DNA of 64,000 nt from Vitis vinifera (GCF_030704535.1 NC_081823.1:7384501-7448500); one strand, 5' to 3'. Shown: positions 48,085 through 61,195, counted from the stretch's first letter. The notes: generated by a model not told the origin, from the letters alone. Program-made: numbers and translations.

Positions 48085-51000
48085 TGAAAATATTAATAAG
48101 ATATTTTATTTTATCCCGAATATGTATATATATATATATATATATCTTGGTAATTAATAAAAAAATACAAATGGACGTGAATACACCCAATCATACGATT
48201 CACTATTCTTCTTGGGGTTTCACCTAATGATATGTGTATGTAATCAAGTATACTCTCCATTTAGATTTTTCTCGGGTCTATTGTTATGTCTTTTATACTT
48301 GTGATCACGCTCTTTTCTTAATTTATCCTCTTATGTGACATTTCTTTTTTGTCTCTCATTTTTTTTTTTCCATTTTACACCACCTTTCCTCATTATATAT
48401 ATATATTCACACAATTATGATGCAAATATAATATATAATATGAAACTATTATTTTTAGAACATATTTTTATCTTTTAAATTGACTCCAAAATTTAAAAAT
48501 TCAATACACATTTTTTTTTTAATTCTCATGAATTAATGATCATTTCATTTTCCTCTAGCACTATTTTATCAACATCAATAAAAATATAATTTAAATAACA
48601 CTCATATACCAAATCACCCGTGGATATTACAAGTATTAACATATTTATTTCATGGCATAATATTTATAACTTTTTTCTTAAAAATATATTAAATAAATTT
48701 TTTTGGGATACATCGCCCTACCAAAAACTGCGAACCTAATCGTTATTTTTGAAATTGAGCTTTGTAGCCATATTCCCCAAATAAAAGGTGGTTTGTTTCA
48801 ACGAATTTCTGTTTTTATTTTCAAAGAAAACAAAAGGTAGGTTTTAAATATGTTTAGACAATGTTTTACCGGTTTTTGTTTTCTAGAAATCTAAATTCAG
48901 AAAATGGAAAAAAAAAAAATGAAAACATCAATTTGTTATTTTCAAAATTTTATTAAGAAAGGTGAAAACAATTTTAAAAAATATTCAAAACAAAGAAAAT
49001 AAAAATAAAAAAGACCTTATGGGATTGATCATAATATAAAAAAATAAATACAAATATTGTATATATAAAAAATATTAATATAAATAAAACATGAAATAAT
49101 AAGTAATGTATAAATATTTGGTTTATTTTTTGGATTAGAGATTATTTATAAGTTGATATATTTTTTGAATATAAACTAATTCATTTTAATTGATTAGTCA
49201 GAAGATTATTAGAATATTTTATTACATTATTTTAAAACAAAAATAATATAGTAAAGAAAATAAAAAAGAATAATGAACAAATACAAGGAAAGCGTGACTT
49301 TATAGTATATATGTTATAACACATAACATAAAAAATAATCATAATTATATAAAATTTTAATTATATTTAATTTCACAATTTTTAATAAAAACTTAAAATC
49401 AAAATTTTTTTTTGCAAATTTTATTTTTTAAAAGCAGATTTCATTTTTCTTAAACAAAATGTATTTTTTAAGAAAATAAAAAATAGAAAGTGAAAATTGT
49501 TTTGAAAAAATAAAAATTAGAAAAGCGTTTTTCAAATTAAATACAATCAATTAATTTCTTTTCTTTTCTTTTTTGTGAATGTAGATACATTATTGAGTCA
49601 TTAAATCTTGTGTTAAAGTGTAGTTTTTTTTTTTCATTTATTTTATTTTCTTGTTTATTATTGACTTGCTTCCGGATAACATCGAGAGTTGCAAATACAT
49701 CTTATGATTGAGTACAAATATTAGGTCTTGTCATTTTCTCAAGTAGGAAAAGATACGGGTGTTTCGATGAATTGAATTAATAGTGTTAGGACATTTGCTT
49801 TGTTTTTTTGGTTGATAATTTTGTTTCTTTTCATTATGATATATGATTTTTTTAAATAGTGACATTTGTAGATGATGACTTACTCTTTACTGAAGATTTG
49901 AGACTGTCGTTTAATTAATCGGATGGTTATATGTAAATTTGAAAAGATTTAAGTAAAGACAATTTTTTTATAAGTTAGAGTTAGATGGAAAGTTTTAAAA
50001 TTAAGTTAAAATATTTTAATTAATTTTTAAAAAGTTGAGATTTTAATTTTTTTTAAAAATCGGATGTTATCATTAGGAAAATGTCATAACTTATCCTACC
50101 ATTTTTGAAAGCTTTAAAAGGTTTTTTTTTTATAAATAATTATGGCTTGTTGAAGGGACCTACATCATCTCAGAGATTGAGATGAATTCAGTAGAGTACT
50201 CGAGGTATTGTGTCCCGAGGATGTAGGTGGTGGAAAGTAAGTGCAAGGTAAAACCAATTTTTATTTTTATTTTTTTTTGTTAAAAACTCTTAAGACGATG
50301 ATGATGTTATACATATGCATATTCAATAGATTCTGCATCATGAGCTCAAGCTGCTAGATGCTATGAATAGGTCAGGACTGTGGATGACATGTGTTTGACA
50401 CGTGGAAATGAAGAGTGAGGATGAGCATCCAATTATTTTTATCTTTAATTCCCATGTTTGAATAATTTAAATTATGATGGGAATGAATCAAAAAGTGATT
50501 CAAATGGAAATAAAATCTTACTTATAAGTAGGATTTCAATTCTCTCCAACTAGAGGTATTTTGATTTCTTAATGTAAGTTATTTTTAAAAATACTTTTTA
50601 AAAATTTAAAAACTAAACATTTAATTTTTTTGAATATGTTGTTTTTGAAAAGAAATTTTTAGTTTTATTTTGTAAAAAAAAATATTTTAAATTAAGATAA
50701 TATAATGTAAACTAAATTTAATTCATGTCTTATTAAAAAATAAAAATAAAAATAAATTAAAAAATAAATAGTTTTTAATAAATATGAATATTAATAAAAT
50801 AATAAAATCAGAAATGGTATATATTTTTTATAAATATTATAAATATATAGATATTAACATTAATTGATTTATTTTGTTAAAAATAAAGAATAGTTATTCA
50901 AAATTAATAATTTCTAATACTATCTATTTTAAATTAATATAAAAAAATAAAATTTAATTTTTTAAGGTATAAATGAGCCAAATTTTTTATTATATGCATA

Positions 51001-51744
51001 TATTTATAACCCAATTGTGAAGATGACATTCTAAATTATTTTATTTATCTATAATTAATTAATCAATTTTTTAAAATTCAAATTATTCTTAAAATTACAA
51101 GATTTATTAAAGAATTTATAGTATTAATTATGTCTATTATTTTTATAGTCATTATATATATATTTTTGAGTTTTAAATAATTTTTGAAATTATAAAACTT
51201 ATTAATAAATTCAATACAAATTCGATTTGAAATTCATATTTTCTACTAAAAAAATCGAAAGAATAATTCTCTATTTTATTTTATTTTTAAAAATTGTTTT
51301 TAAAAAATAACAATCAAATAGTGATATAAATTTTTTAAAAACAATTTTTTTTTTTAAATCATGCACCCAAATAAGTTTTTATTATTTAGAAAAAAAAAAC
51401 AAATTCCTAAGGATTTTTTCAAATGAAAATAAAAAATTACTTCAAACAACGTAGAATGTGAGATTTTTTTTATAAATAAAAATAAAAATAAAGAATTATT
51501 TTAAATCAGATATACAAATATTATTAATAATTCTTTTTTTTTTTTTCATTTTCATTCCTATTTTTATTTAACATTGAAATATAATCAAATTATCATTCCA
51601 ATCTTATATTCTTATATGCATGCAAACATAAAAATTAAAATTACCAAATTCATTCCTATCAATAGGGAATAGTAGTAAAACAAAATATTCATTTCCATTC
51701 CCATTCTTCGTTATGCGTACCAAACATGTCCTTATCTTACATAG
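48085..51744. other. AT-rich intergenic DNA with duplicated segments
   Basis: Bases 48800-49200 and 49660-49760 match 17820-18240. Bases 50440-51400 match parts of 27700-28870, with ATTTATTTTGTTAAAAATAAAG, split here as ATTTATTTTG and TTAAAAATAAAG, as a landmark. A (TA)n run lies at about 48125-48145. No gene is seen. Confidence 0.55.
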
Positions 51745-52330
51745 AATCTGGCCAACATTATAGGGCATGTGGGGATCGGGCAGATGTTAATTTGTTGGCC
51801 TGAAATTGGAAATCATCATCTTTATGTCACTAAGAAGTAACTTAATGAACCTAGCTCAAATCCATGCTATGTTCAGTACAAGACAGTGATGGTGCTAAAG
51901 ACGATAACCTAATACGTGGGTCCCTTTTGCCTATCAGGAAAAACATAACACATGCGTGCTTCCTGCGACTTCTTTCATGAAAACTTTTCAGTCTATTATC
52001 CTTCGCAGTGCCATTGAGAAACAAGTATCTCCACAAATTGGTTCCTCTGATTTAATTTGTCCATTACAGATAATGGCTGTTCAAGTTAGCCTATTTGCCA
52101 CGTCCCTGGGATTTCTGTCTTAATCATATAAGACAATATATTGAATGGGAAAGCGAAGCTACGTGAACTTCCCAACTACGTATGCAGCCTCTTGCACTCA
52201 CACTCACTCACACGAAAGTCTATAAATACCGAGTTCGTATTGCCCTTGCAATCCATCCAGCAGAGAAACATCTTTGAGAGTTTCCTTTATCAGTAGAGTC
52301 TTTCACCTCCTTTGCTTTTGTGTAGGAAAG
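51745..52330 (+). promoter_or_regulatory. Promoter of glycine-rich gene 2
   Basis: It is homologous to 21040-21641 along its whole length. The TATA box is at 52221-52228 (TATAAATA), GCCACGTCCC at 52097-52106 and CTAATACGTGGGTCCC at about 51909. It differs from gene 1 by many small changes, and the GCACGTGG site of gene 1 is changed here. Confidence 0.7.
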
Positions 52331-52691
52331 ATGGCTTACTCCAGGACTTTCCTTCTCCTTGGCCTTCTCTTTGCTGTTGTTCTCATCCTGTCCTCTGAGG
52401 TTTCAGGTCGGGAGCTAGCTGAAACAGCCGAAACTCGTAAGTTAAATTTCTTTCAACTACTTTTTCAGTAGAAATAATGGCAAGTTATATTATATGTTCA
52501 TATACATAGGGATAATTTTGTTTTCTTAAATTATGGCAGAAGTGATCAGCGTGGAAGATGAGAAGCACGATGGGTATGGACACGGACACGGGCACGGCCA
52601 CGGCCACGGAAAAGGACATGGGCATGGGAAACCTGGTCATGGTGGCGCCGGTGAGGATGTGGAAGACGAGACTGAGGGGGCTCAGAATTAG
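52331..52691 (+). CDS. Secreted glycine/histidine-rich protein 2 (GRP family)
   Basis: Exons 52331-52436 and 52540-52691 join in phase 1 to 85 aa. The signal peptide is MAYSRTFLLLGLLFAVVLIL with probable cleavage near SSEVSG, followed by RELAETAET. The mature part has VISVEDEKHDG, a run of Gly-His pairs (GYGHGHGHGHGHGKGHGHG) and an acidic tail (GEDVEDETEGAQN). Intron site, signal peptide and tail are shared with gene 1, but the Gly-rich core is shorter and almost purely Gly-His with Lys. It is probably a duplicate of gene 1, given the common promoter. Both exons are intact. Confidence 0.85.
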
Positions 52692-54754
52692 AGTAATCAA
52701 TCCTTAATTATGTGGGCCACGCATGATTAGGGTGGGTTTTATGTAAGATTATGAAAGCGTATATGTCAATAAGGCATGTGGGCTAAGGGGTACTCCCTTA
52801 GACCAGCATTGCTGCAGTTGTTAAATATGTAGGTCGGGACTTGTATCTTTTATTTCTCTATGTTTTTTATGTGCTAAATAAAGTATGATGAATGTTGTCT
52901 GGGGGTCCTACCCTTTTTACGTTGCATTATTTACTTGGAATTGCCCGGAATTTGGATTTGAAAGGGATTTTTTTTTTTTTTTTTTACTATGGTAGCATGC
53001 CCTTCAATTCTCATCGATGGCTTTTACATTTGCACCAATATAATATTAGTAATTTCAACTTTGAACATCAGTACTGTTTATTTATTTCATTTTTTAAGGA
53101 TTTTTTTTATTTTTTTATTTAATTTAAATCTCCTTGATTCCACTCCAATAAATGGTGCAACTTCATGACCAATATGAACCCACCCCTTTTCACCCTGTTC
53201 TTCCAAATATAATGCTTGAAAGTGAGTACTCCCATGGAATAAATTGGTTTCCAAAATCTCCATTTATTGAAAAAAACCACACACCCGAATTTTCATTTGG
53301 AAACTACCTCTCTCATGCACCTTTGAATTCAATAATCTTCTAACGTACTTTAAAATAAATATAGCTACTATCAATATTTTTAAAATCAGATCCATCATTG
53401 AATTGAAAAAGTTATCGATCCATGATTCACTAATCGAATCGATGGTTGAACCGTAGTCAAACCAATGATGTTATAAATATATAATTTATATTTATATATA
53501 ATTAAAAATAATTATAAAAAATAAACAAATGTATATAATTAAAAAATTTAACAATATTTTATTTTTTATATGAATTAAACTAAAAAAATTCTATACTTGC
53601 ATATGTAATATTAATAGATTAAATCATGATATATATGCTAATATTTCTAAATTTACTATTATATGTATGTAGTATTTATGATTTAATATTAAGAAGATAT
53701 ATATATCCTAAGATGAAATCAAATTTTATATGTCATTTTATCATTTAAAAATTATTAAGCTTATTTTACTATATGAATATTTTTATTTATTTCAAAATTT
53801 TATTTATTTATTAAAAAAATAATATGCAAATATATTTAACAACTGACTTGGGTTAAAAACACAATTAGGTAAGTGGTCGCTGGTTTCATTTTATATGCCC
53901 AGCTCGAATTTTAAGTGGCTGACGTAGGAGTCTTGGGAATGAAACAGAGCTGCAAAATGATGAAGGTGGGTTGCATGGACCCAAATCTTGAGATAAAGTT
54001 GGAAAAATGATGGGTTTATAGAAAAGGAAAAGATCGTTCAGTTCTCAAAAACCGGTCGGTCCACTGGTTTGGATGGTGCATCTGTCGGTTCATGTGATTT
54101 GATCCCGATCCAATGCTTCTAACGGTTTAACCGTTTAATCAGATTGGAACCATGATTGATCGACGATCTAATTGGTTAAATCGACGGACACAATCTGATT
54201 TTCAAAACCATGGTTATTACGATAAAAACATAAACATTCCTCGTTTTATTGTAATATTTGTTAGTAGATTAAGGTATTTAAATTAAGTTGATAATTTTGT
54301 TTCCTAATCTTGATTTAGAATTCTATGTATTTTTTATTTTTTATTTTTATGATTTACACTTCTATTAAGTAAGGTTATAAGATTCAGGAATAAAATCAAT
54401 TTCGAAAGAATTTCAAATGGAAAGTCTTTTTAAACTTAAAATATGATATCTTTTTAAATATTTCTAAAATTTAAATATTAATTGTATTCTTTTTAGTAAA
54501 ATATGATTTCTAAATCGATTAAAAGTTTACTAGAATATATATATATATATATGCCTACTAGAAGAGTTCTCTTCCAAGAATTCATGTACCTAAATTTTAT
54601 CTTAAATTTTAAGACTGTTTGTCTTTTTCTTGAGTTGGAAGACTTTGAATACATTTGACAATAATTTTTAAAAGTATTTATAGTGTTTCTAATATTTGAA
54701 AAATAAAAATTTTAAAGACCAAAAACACTTTTCCAAATTATTGCAAAATGCATT
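52692..54754. other. 3' side of gene 2 and AT-rich DNA
   Basis: The first 200 bases align with those after gene 1 (TAATCAATCCTTAATTATGT, GCATGATTAGGGTG) and should hold the 3' untranslated region. A terminal-inverted-repeat element at 53375-54213 is listed separately. Small open frames at 52892 and 53152 resemble nothing known. Confidence 0.5.
53375..54213. mobile_element. Diverged terminal-inverted-repeat element (MITE-like)
   Basis: The left part (TTTTTAAAATCAGATCCATC, later ATCCATGATTCACTAATCGA and GATGGTTGAACCG) is an imperfect inverted copy of the right part (CGGTTTAACCGTTTAATCAG, ATGATTGATCGACGATC, CTGATTTTCAAAACCA). The 840-bp unit is otherwise A/T-rich with no coding sequence. Ends of the TTTTGAAAA-CAGAT type occur in plant Mutator-like MITEs, but I cannot confirm the family. 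Confidence 0.5.
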
Positions 54755-54900
54755 CTTTGTGGCACTCTCAATTGAGGATGTTCTTTTTTGGATCGACTTG
54801 TTGACGTGAGGACTGAGGAGGGACGTATACATGCACTGTATAAGACATGGTTGGCTAATTCCAATTTCCAACTACGTTATTAAAGTGAGTGATTTTGGAA
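54755..54900. promoter_or_regulatory. ACGT-rich non-coding block, copy 3 (partial) and empty site
   Basis: It has GGCACTCTCAATTGAGGATG and GAGGAGGGACGTATACATG, matching 24001-24075 in order. Directly after it, GGCTAATTCCAATTTCCAAC corresponds to the joined flanks of the palindrome-array element (GGCTGTTT at 24075-24082, CCAGTTTCCAAC from 27252). So it shows the site without the insertion. Confidence 0.6.
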
Positions 54901-55217
54901 CCTTAAAATGATACGACAGACATAGTATAGCATTTTTTGTTAGAAGGATCGAAATCCATACATTCTATGACTTGTGAAATATGTTGGAGAGGGCTACCTA
55001 TTAATATTACTGCTAATATATAGTGTATATATGGTCCCCACCAGTACTTCAATTCTCTGAAAAAATGAAATCTAGCAAAACCACGTGAGGAAAAGCTTTC
55101 TCACTGTAGAACTTATCCAAACTTTTTCTTTGTTGCTATATTTGGTTTTTATCCTCCATCAACAAGTTATTAGCAATCAACCATTGGCTAAGTGGGAAAT
55201 TTACTAGGTTAAAAAAT

Positions 55218-57060
55218 CACTGCTACAAAAAATACATTCAATGACGGTCATTTCCTTGGCGCTGGTAAGAAACGTCAAGTTACGGGGATTTTTGATAATT
55301 TAAAATTAATTTTTTAAAATACAGTATAATAAAAACTATTTTCAAATCTATGATACTTTTTTGTCACTTTTAAAAGTGTATTTTAAAAAGACACTTTACA
55401 TCATTTTTATATAAATGATATACGTTTAAAACAATTGAATTTACATTGAAGGTGTCTCTGGAAGAGACAAGAGACACCTTCCATAATTTTTATATCAATA
55501 ACACATGTTAAAAATTTTGAATTTACATTAAAAGTGTCTCTTCAAGAGACACCTTTTATAATTTTACAAAATCAAATTTATATTAAAAGTGTCTTTTAAA
55601 TAGATATTTTCACAGTTTTCATATCAGTTGCATAATAAAAAATTGAATTTATACTAAAAATGTATTCTTAAGATATAATTTTTTACAATTTTACAAAATT
55701 AAATTTATATTAAAAGTGTATCTTGAATAGACACCTTCAATAATTCTTGCATCAGTCATCTATTGAAATAATTGAATTTATACTAAAAGTGCATTTTTAA
55801 AAAACACATTCCATAATTTCATAAAATTAAATTTATATTGAAAGATTATTCGTTCAAGAGACACTTTTAGTATAAATTTAATTTTTTTGATAGGTGATTA
55901 ATATAAAAATTGTGGAAATTATTTCTTCAAAAGACACATTTAGTATAAATTTAATTTTGTGGAATTGAATAGATTCCTTCAATGTAAATTCAATTTTTTT
56001 CACTGTGTAACTGATATGAAAATTATCAAAGATGTCTCTTCTAGAGACACCTTTAGTATTAATTTGATTTTATGGTATTGTGGAAATGATATTTCTTTAA
56101 TATAAATTCAATTTTTTTTAACGTGTATGACTAATAAAAAAATTATGAAAAAATATCTTTTGAAGAAACACCTTTAACATATATTTAATTTTATGGAATT
56201 ATAAAGTATGTCTCTTCAAGAGACACCTTTAGTGTAATTCATTTTTTTTGGGGAGAATTATGTTTTGGGGGTAGATGGGCTCTCAAATTAACAAAAGGTC
56301 CATATAACTCTTCAAATTGAGCCCAAGACCCAATGAAAGTATGGAAATTGAGTTGAAGGATATCATTCTTCAGTATTTACAAAAATACCCTTTGTTGATT
56401 TTGAAAAAAAAATTAATATTTTTGAAAAATACTTTTATTTAATTTAATATTTTTTATTTTATTTAATATTTAAAAAAATACTTTTATGTAATTTAATATT
56501 TTTAAAATACTTTTATTTAATTTAATAATTTTAAAAAATAAATTTATTTAATTTAATATTTTAAAAAAATATTTTAAAAAAAATATTTTAAAAAAAATAT
56601 TTAATTTAATATTTTTTTAAATACTTTAATTTAATTTAATATTTTTGAAAAAAAATTTATTTAATTTAATATTTTTAAAAACTACTTTTATTTAATTTAG
56701 TATTTTTGAAAAAAAAAATTATTTAACTTAATTTTATAAAATATTTTATATGTGTTTTTAAAGGGTATATTTGTCCGTTACTATTTCATATCCTTCAACT
56801 CAATTTGAAGAGTTACATGGACCCTTTATTAATTTGGGGCCCATCTACCCCCAAAAGATAATTCTCCCTTTTTTTTTTTTTTAACATTTATGGTTGATAT
56901 GAAAAATATATAAGGTATTTCTTTAAGAAACACATTTCAAAGTGGGAAAAAAATGCCGTAGATTTGAAATTATTTTTCAAACTACCATAGTTTAAGAATT
57001 ATTTTTTAAAGTACCGTTTTTTAAGAATTATTTTTTAAAATAGCTGTATAAGTTAAAAAA
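55218..57060. mobile_element. CACTA-type element remnant with small hairpins
   Basis: It starts CACTGCTACAAAAAATACAT and reaches CAATGACGG, like the ends of the 14.3-kb CACTA element. The next 1 kb has about five hairpins of the type GTGTCTCTTCAAGAGACACC (about 55450, 55530, 55850, 56030, 56210) between stretches similar to AATTTATATTAAAAGTG. No matching right terminal repeat is found. Similarity to the host block seen at 61730-61810 resumes after about 57060 (GGACTCA-AAAGAGTCTT), so the right end is lost or altered. No coding sequence. A MITE is nested in it at 56251-56868. Confidence 0.6.
56251..56868. mobile_element. MITE with about 100-bp inverted ends and an internal minisatellite
   Basis: Both ends read GGGAGAATTATSTTTTGGGG, followed by GTAGATGGG, then AACTCTTCAAATTGAG, in inverted orientation with few differences. 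The interior, about 56395-56760, is a degenerate tandem array of about 30-40 bp built on TTTATTTAATTTAATATTTT with A-rich linkers. There is no coding capacity. Mutator-like ends are possible but no clear target duplication can be read because the flanks are T-runs. Confidence 0.75.
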
Positions 57061-57528
57061 AGCCCCAAGTTACTGCAGGAAACACATTGAGGAGTCATGG
57101 ATGGTGGAAGTATAGCTTTGCTGCTCCTGGACTTTCTGGACAGTCCCTTTGGACTCACAAAAGAGTCTTCAGTCACTAAAGAGGACAGAAAATTCATATT
57201 GTTCGATTTGTGTCAAAATCCACTCGTAGAAAGTGGTTGTTGCATCGTTTTGGATCGCCATATAGATGGTTTTGATTCTTGTCTAATTTTCTATGATAGT
57301 AATTTTTCTTAAGTTTTCTTAGTCTCAAAAAGTGTTTATTTTATTTTATTTTTTTACAAATTATAAATAAAGTTTGAATGCCTTTGGATGGTTTATTTCT
57401 CAATTTTTATGCCAAATTTTTTGGTACATTTCTTAGGCAATATCATATGTTTATATATCATTAATTTGTTCTCTTAAACAAAATTTGTTGTCATAAATAG
57501 GAAGATTACGAATGTTTATGTAATTGCA

Positions 57529-58881
57529 TGTTAATATTAGAAGTTATTAATATATTTAGTTACTATATTATAATTATATATTTATTATTTAATTATTATA
57601 CTACAATTATTTTCTTTCTTTTTAGAAATAATGATAAATTAGTCTTTATTTTCTTTTATTAGACTTATTTAAATTGTAATTGTCTTATATTTATTTTAAA
57701 GAGAATTGATAATAAGAAATACCAAATTTTCTTTTCTTTTCTCTTTGAATCTTTTTTAGATTTTAACATGGTATTAAAGCCTAGTTTGACAGGAGGCCAT
57801 GAGTTCGAGCCACCTCTTCACATCTTTAATGAGACTTTTGATTTGTAATTTCATGAAAAAGAGTTTAATATCATACGTTGTTTTCGTATCTGTTTGATCG
57901 TGAGATATAATAATGGGTGTTTACATAATTCTTTTCGTGTTTGATCCTAATATTTGATTTTGTATTCATTTGTTCGATATAATCCAAATTCTATTTGTTG
58001 GATATGAATCCAAAATTCTGTCTATCTTTCTTTTTTCTATGTTGTTGAATATGAATTCAAATTATATTTGTTTCTATTTGTTATATATGAATTCAAATTC
58101 TCTTTGGCTTTGTCTTTTGGAAATGAATCCAAAATTTGTTAATCTTTTTTTCTTTTATTTCTCATTTTTCTATGGTTTTATGTCTTCTTCTATCTCTATT
58201 TATTGATTTCTCATTCCTTGATAAGTTTTATGTTGACTTCTATTTTTCTTTCTTTGATGGTTTAGTTTTGTGTCTTTTTTTTTTTCTTCCTTTTTTTTCC
58301 ATTATAGTTTTAGTTTTGTCTTATTGTACTTTTTCTTTGAACATATGCTTTTTCTATTCCTATCGAGTCTCATGGTGTCTTTGTGTTTGAGCTTGTTCAC
58401 ATTGGTCTTTTTTTGTGAATGATACAAATAATATCCATGCAAATATTGATATTTGACACTTCAATTAAACGGTGCAAAGCTCGATTGTTTGCTAAGAGAT
58501 TTTTTCAATAGTATGATTGTAAAGTTGTTTACCAAGTCATACTTATTTTCACATTTTTTTATTTTCGATTAAAAACTTTCAATACTTTTCGTAGTTGCAT
58601 TTTGAGCTTGTGAGGCGTGTTAGACGTTATTAATTAATATATTTAGTTACTATTTATAATTATATATTTAGTTACTATATTTATTTATTTAGTTATTATA
58701 TTAAAATTATTATTATTTTTTAAAATAAGAGTAAATTAGTCTTTATTTTATTTTATTAGACCTATTTAAATTGTAATAATGTTATATCTATTTTAAAGGG
58801 AATTCATAATAAAAAAATCTTAAATTTTCTTTCATTTCTCTTTTTTTTTTTTTCTTTTTTAATATTTTTTGAATTTCAACA
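57529..58881 (+). mobile_element. Small copia-like LTR element (fossil)
   Basis: Two similar LTRs, 57529-57768 and 58618-58881, run in the same orientation and both begin TGTTA and end AACA. Directly after the first comes TGGTATTAAAGC, close to the initiator-Met tRNA primer-binding site of plant copia elements. The internal part is only about 850 bp, T-rich with repeated TATGAATCCAAATT-like words and no recognisable gag or pol. It is either a TRIM-like short element or a strongly reduced copia copy. The LTRs differ clearly, so the element is old. Confidence 0.7.
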
Positions 58882-60202
58882 TGTAAAAGTCTTAAGCAAG
58901 CCAAGTTGTTCAAATTGTAATTATCTTTATTTCTTTGATCAATCACATTCCTAATATCTATAAAGACCATGAAATTATTATTTGATGAGATGGTTAGAGT
59001 GATGAGAGAAAGTGATCGGTTGTCATAAATTCATGTGGTCTTATCAACCCTACAGGAGACTAATGTTGGTTAATCATTTTCATTTGTCGTCTACGATGAG
59101 TCTTTAAATTCAAATTCATCTATTAATGTTGACAACTTCATCACATCCACCCACTCATTACTTTGCATAATCCCATCTCTCCTTTCGTTATTTCAAATAT
59201 TGCGTAGCACACTTTCTATATTTTTTTTTAATATAATTTTTTAGAGTCTTTTAATAAATCTTTTCGTTTCTTTCATAATGCCTCAATTTTTTTCAAATCA
59301 ATTTCTTTGTTGTAGTCTTTATTCAATAGATTCCATAAATTTTGAGAGTTGCCCTTGAATTGAGTTATTATTTATTGTTATGATTTTACTACAAAATTTA
59401 CAATTTCTTAATATTTTGCACATTTTTCTTGTGTCATAACTTTGATATTCCGACCCTTAATAGAAATTTCTAATCGTGACACCATATGTTGAGACGTACA
59501 CAGTTGTGATAATAATTTTTACTCAAAAAATATTTTATTTTATTGAACTTATTAACCAATCTATATTTATAATAAATTAATCATATTTATGTTATAAGTC
59601 TAATTCATAATTAAAATAAGACTTATAAATAACATTAAAAAAATTAAATAAATAATAAACTTGAAATTTTCCAAATTCCTAAAATTCTTTTGATTTTACT
59701 TCAGGTGGAATTAATATTTTCAATATGTTAAACTTATTAAAAAAATTCTAAAATTAAAGTTATAGTTAAGGAGGGTTTAAGCCTTGTTTGGGATGACATT
59801 TAGCTATTGCTAAACTAATTAATATTGTATTATTTTTATGTTTAAAAAAATAGTTAAATAAAAATTAGTTAAGAGTTTTATCCAAGTTAGGTCAGTCCTT
59901 TAAATGCTGGCTTTAGCTTTTGAAAAGCTCTCCCAAATAGGACTTAATAATAAGTGTCATTTTGGCAGGTTGCATGTTGAGTGGTATGAAGCCGCAAAGT
60001 AGGAAGATGATGGCGTTCACATTTGAATCATAAGAGTAAAGAACAGAGAATAAGTAGGTAAATTAATTATATTGTTCATTTGATCTTTTTATTTATTTAT
60101 TTATTTTTATAGATATAGAGTTATGACAAAAAAGGACAAAAAAAAAGTGATTTAAATGATACATACTTAATTATAGGTAATTTATCTATTGTTGGACCTT
60201 TA
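58882..60202. other. AT-rich intergenic DNA
   Basis: No gene is evident. Bases 59985-60055 resemble 20320-20400 upstream of the first glycine-rich gene, a trace of the block duplication. Confidence 0.5.
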
Positions 60203-60525
60203 ACCTATGTTTGATTCTCAAAAAATTTGAGAGAAAATGTATGTATATGAAAGAAAATAGAGAAGAAAAATAGTAAAAAAAAAATGAAGGAAAATAAAAT
60301 ATAGATTTAAAGTTAATAAATTAATTTTATTTACTACTTTAAATTTATTTAACTTAGTTTAACTCCTCATTTAAAAGATTAAATAATTTGAAAATATTTA
60401 AGTTTTTAGCTTATTTTAATTATATTTTATTTTCTTTTATGTTTTTTTATAGTACAATCAAATATAAGAAAATAATTTTTCTTATTATTTTTTTTTTCTT
60501 AGTATTTTTTAGGAATCAAATATAA
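60203..60525. mobile_element. hAT-like MITE, family shared with 22468-22782
   Basis: Ends read CTATGTTTGATTCTCAAAAA (left) and TTATATTTGATTCCTAAAAA (right, reversed), flanked by ACCTTTAA and ACCTTAAG, a likely decayed 8-bp duplication. The internal order (GAAAGAAAATAGAGA, ACTTTAAATTTATT, TATAAGAAAAT) matches the copy at 22468. Confidence 0.65.
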
Positions 60526-60939
60526 ACCTTAAGGAATAAAGGGTACTTGGTGTAACCTTAAAAATTTTAGTACTAATAATTCTAAAAAAACTTTTGGATA
60601 ACCAAATAATCTTTCATGGAGTTCCAAACCTCGGGTTACAACAATCAATATTGAATAAATTTGTAGTAACATCAAAAGAAGTTAATAAGAAATTAACATT
60701 AATGTTTAATTTTGATAATACCAAGAAAATAAAAATAATAAATGAGAAAGTAATTATATGGTTTGATAATGTGTCGATATTATGGTAGAGAGGAAATCAA
60801 TTCATTATATTTAAAGAAGTAATTACATTATTAAAACTCTCAAATCTACGTGAATAAATCTATTTTTATAACAAAATCTCATATATTTCTTAAAATTATG
60901 CATATGCATGTTGCTCGTGGAGGAATCTATCCAAATAAA

Positions 60940-61195
60940 TTAAGGTTGGTGGATACAAGACAAATATAAGTGACGTAAGACGGGACGTAATCAATCATCC
61001 AAGTGAAACCACGTGTGTGAACTGTGAAGCACAAGATTATGGGTTACTCACCCCTTCAACTTCATGTGGAGAAGAATTAATTTTGAATTTTATGCTCCAG
61101 CCCATGGCCTGAAACCTATTGGTCTCACTGTCAATGCTGTCCTTTTTCGAATTTGATGACGCGAGGAGGGACGTATGCGATGTACGGGACATGGT
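60940..61195. promoter_or_regulatory. ACGT-rich non-coding block, copy 4
   Basis: It has GGTTGGTGGATACAAGACAA, GTGACGTAAGACGGGACGTA and CCACGTGTGTG, then GATGACGCGAGGAGGGACGT and ATGCGATGTACGGGACATGG. It lies 1.3 kb upstream of gene 3. The order matches copies 2 and 5. Confidence 0.55.

Noticed and set aside
57097-57312. 71-residue plus-strand open frame
   Set aside because: It falls in a non-coding block also present at 61730-61810, where the frame is not kept.
57970-58390. Hydrophobic open frames that look like membrane proteins
   Set aside because: T-rich internal sequence of a small LTR fossil gives Phe/Leu/Tyr runs by composition; no conserved protein.
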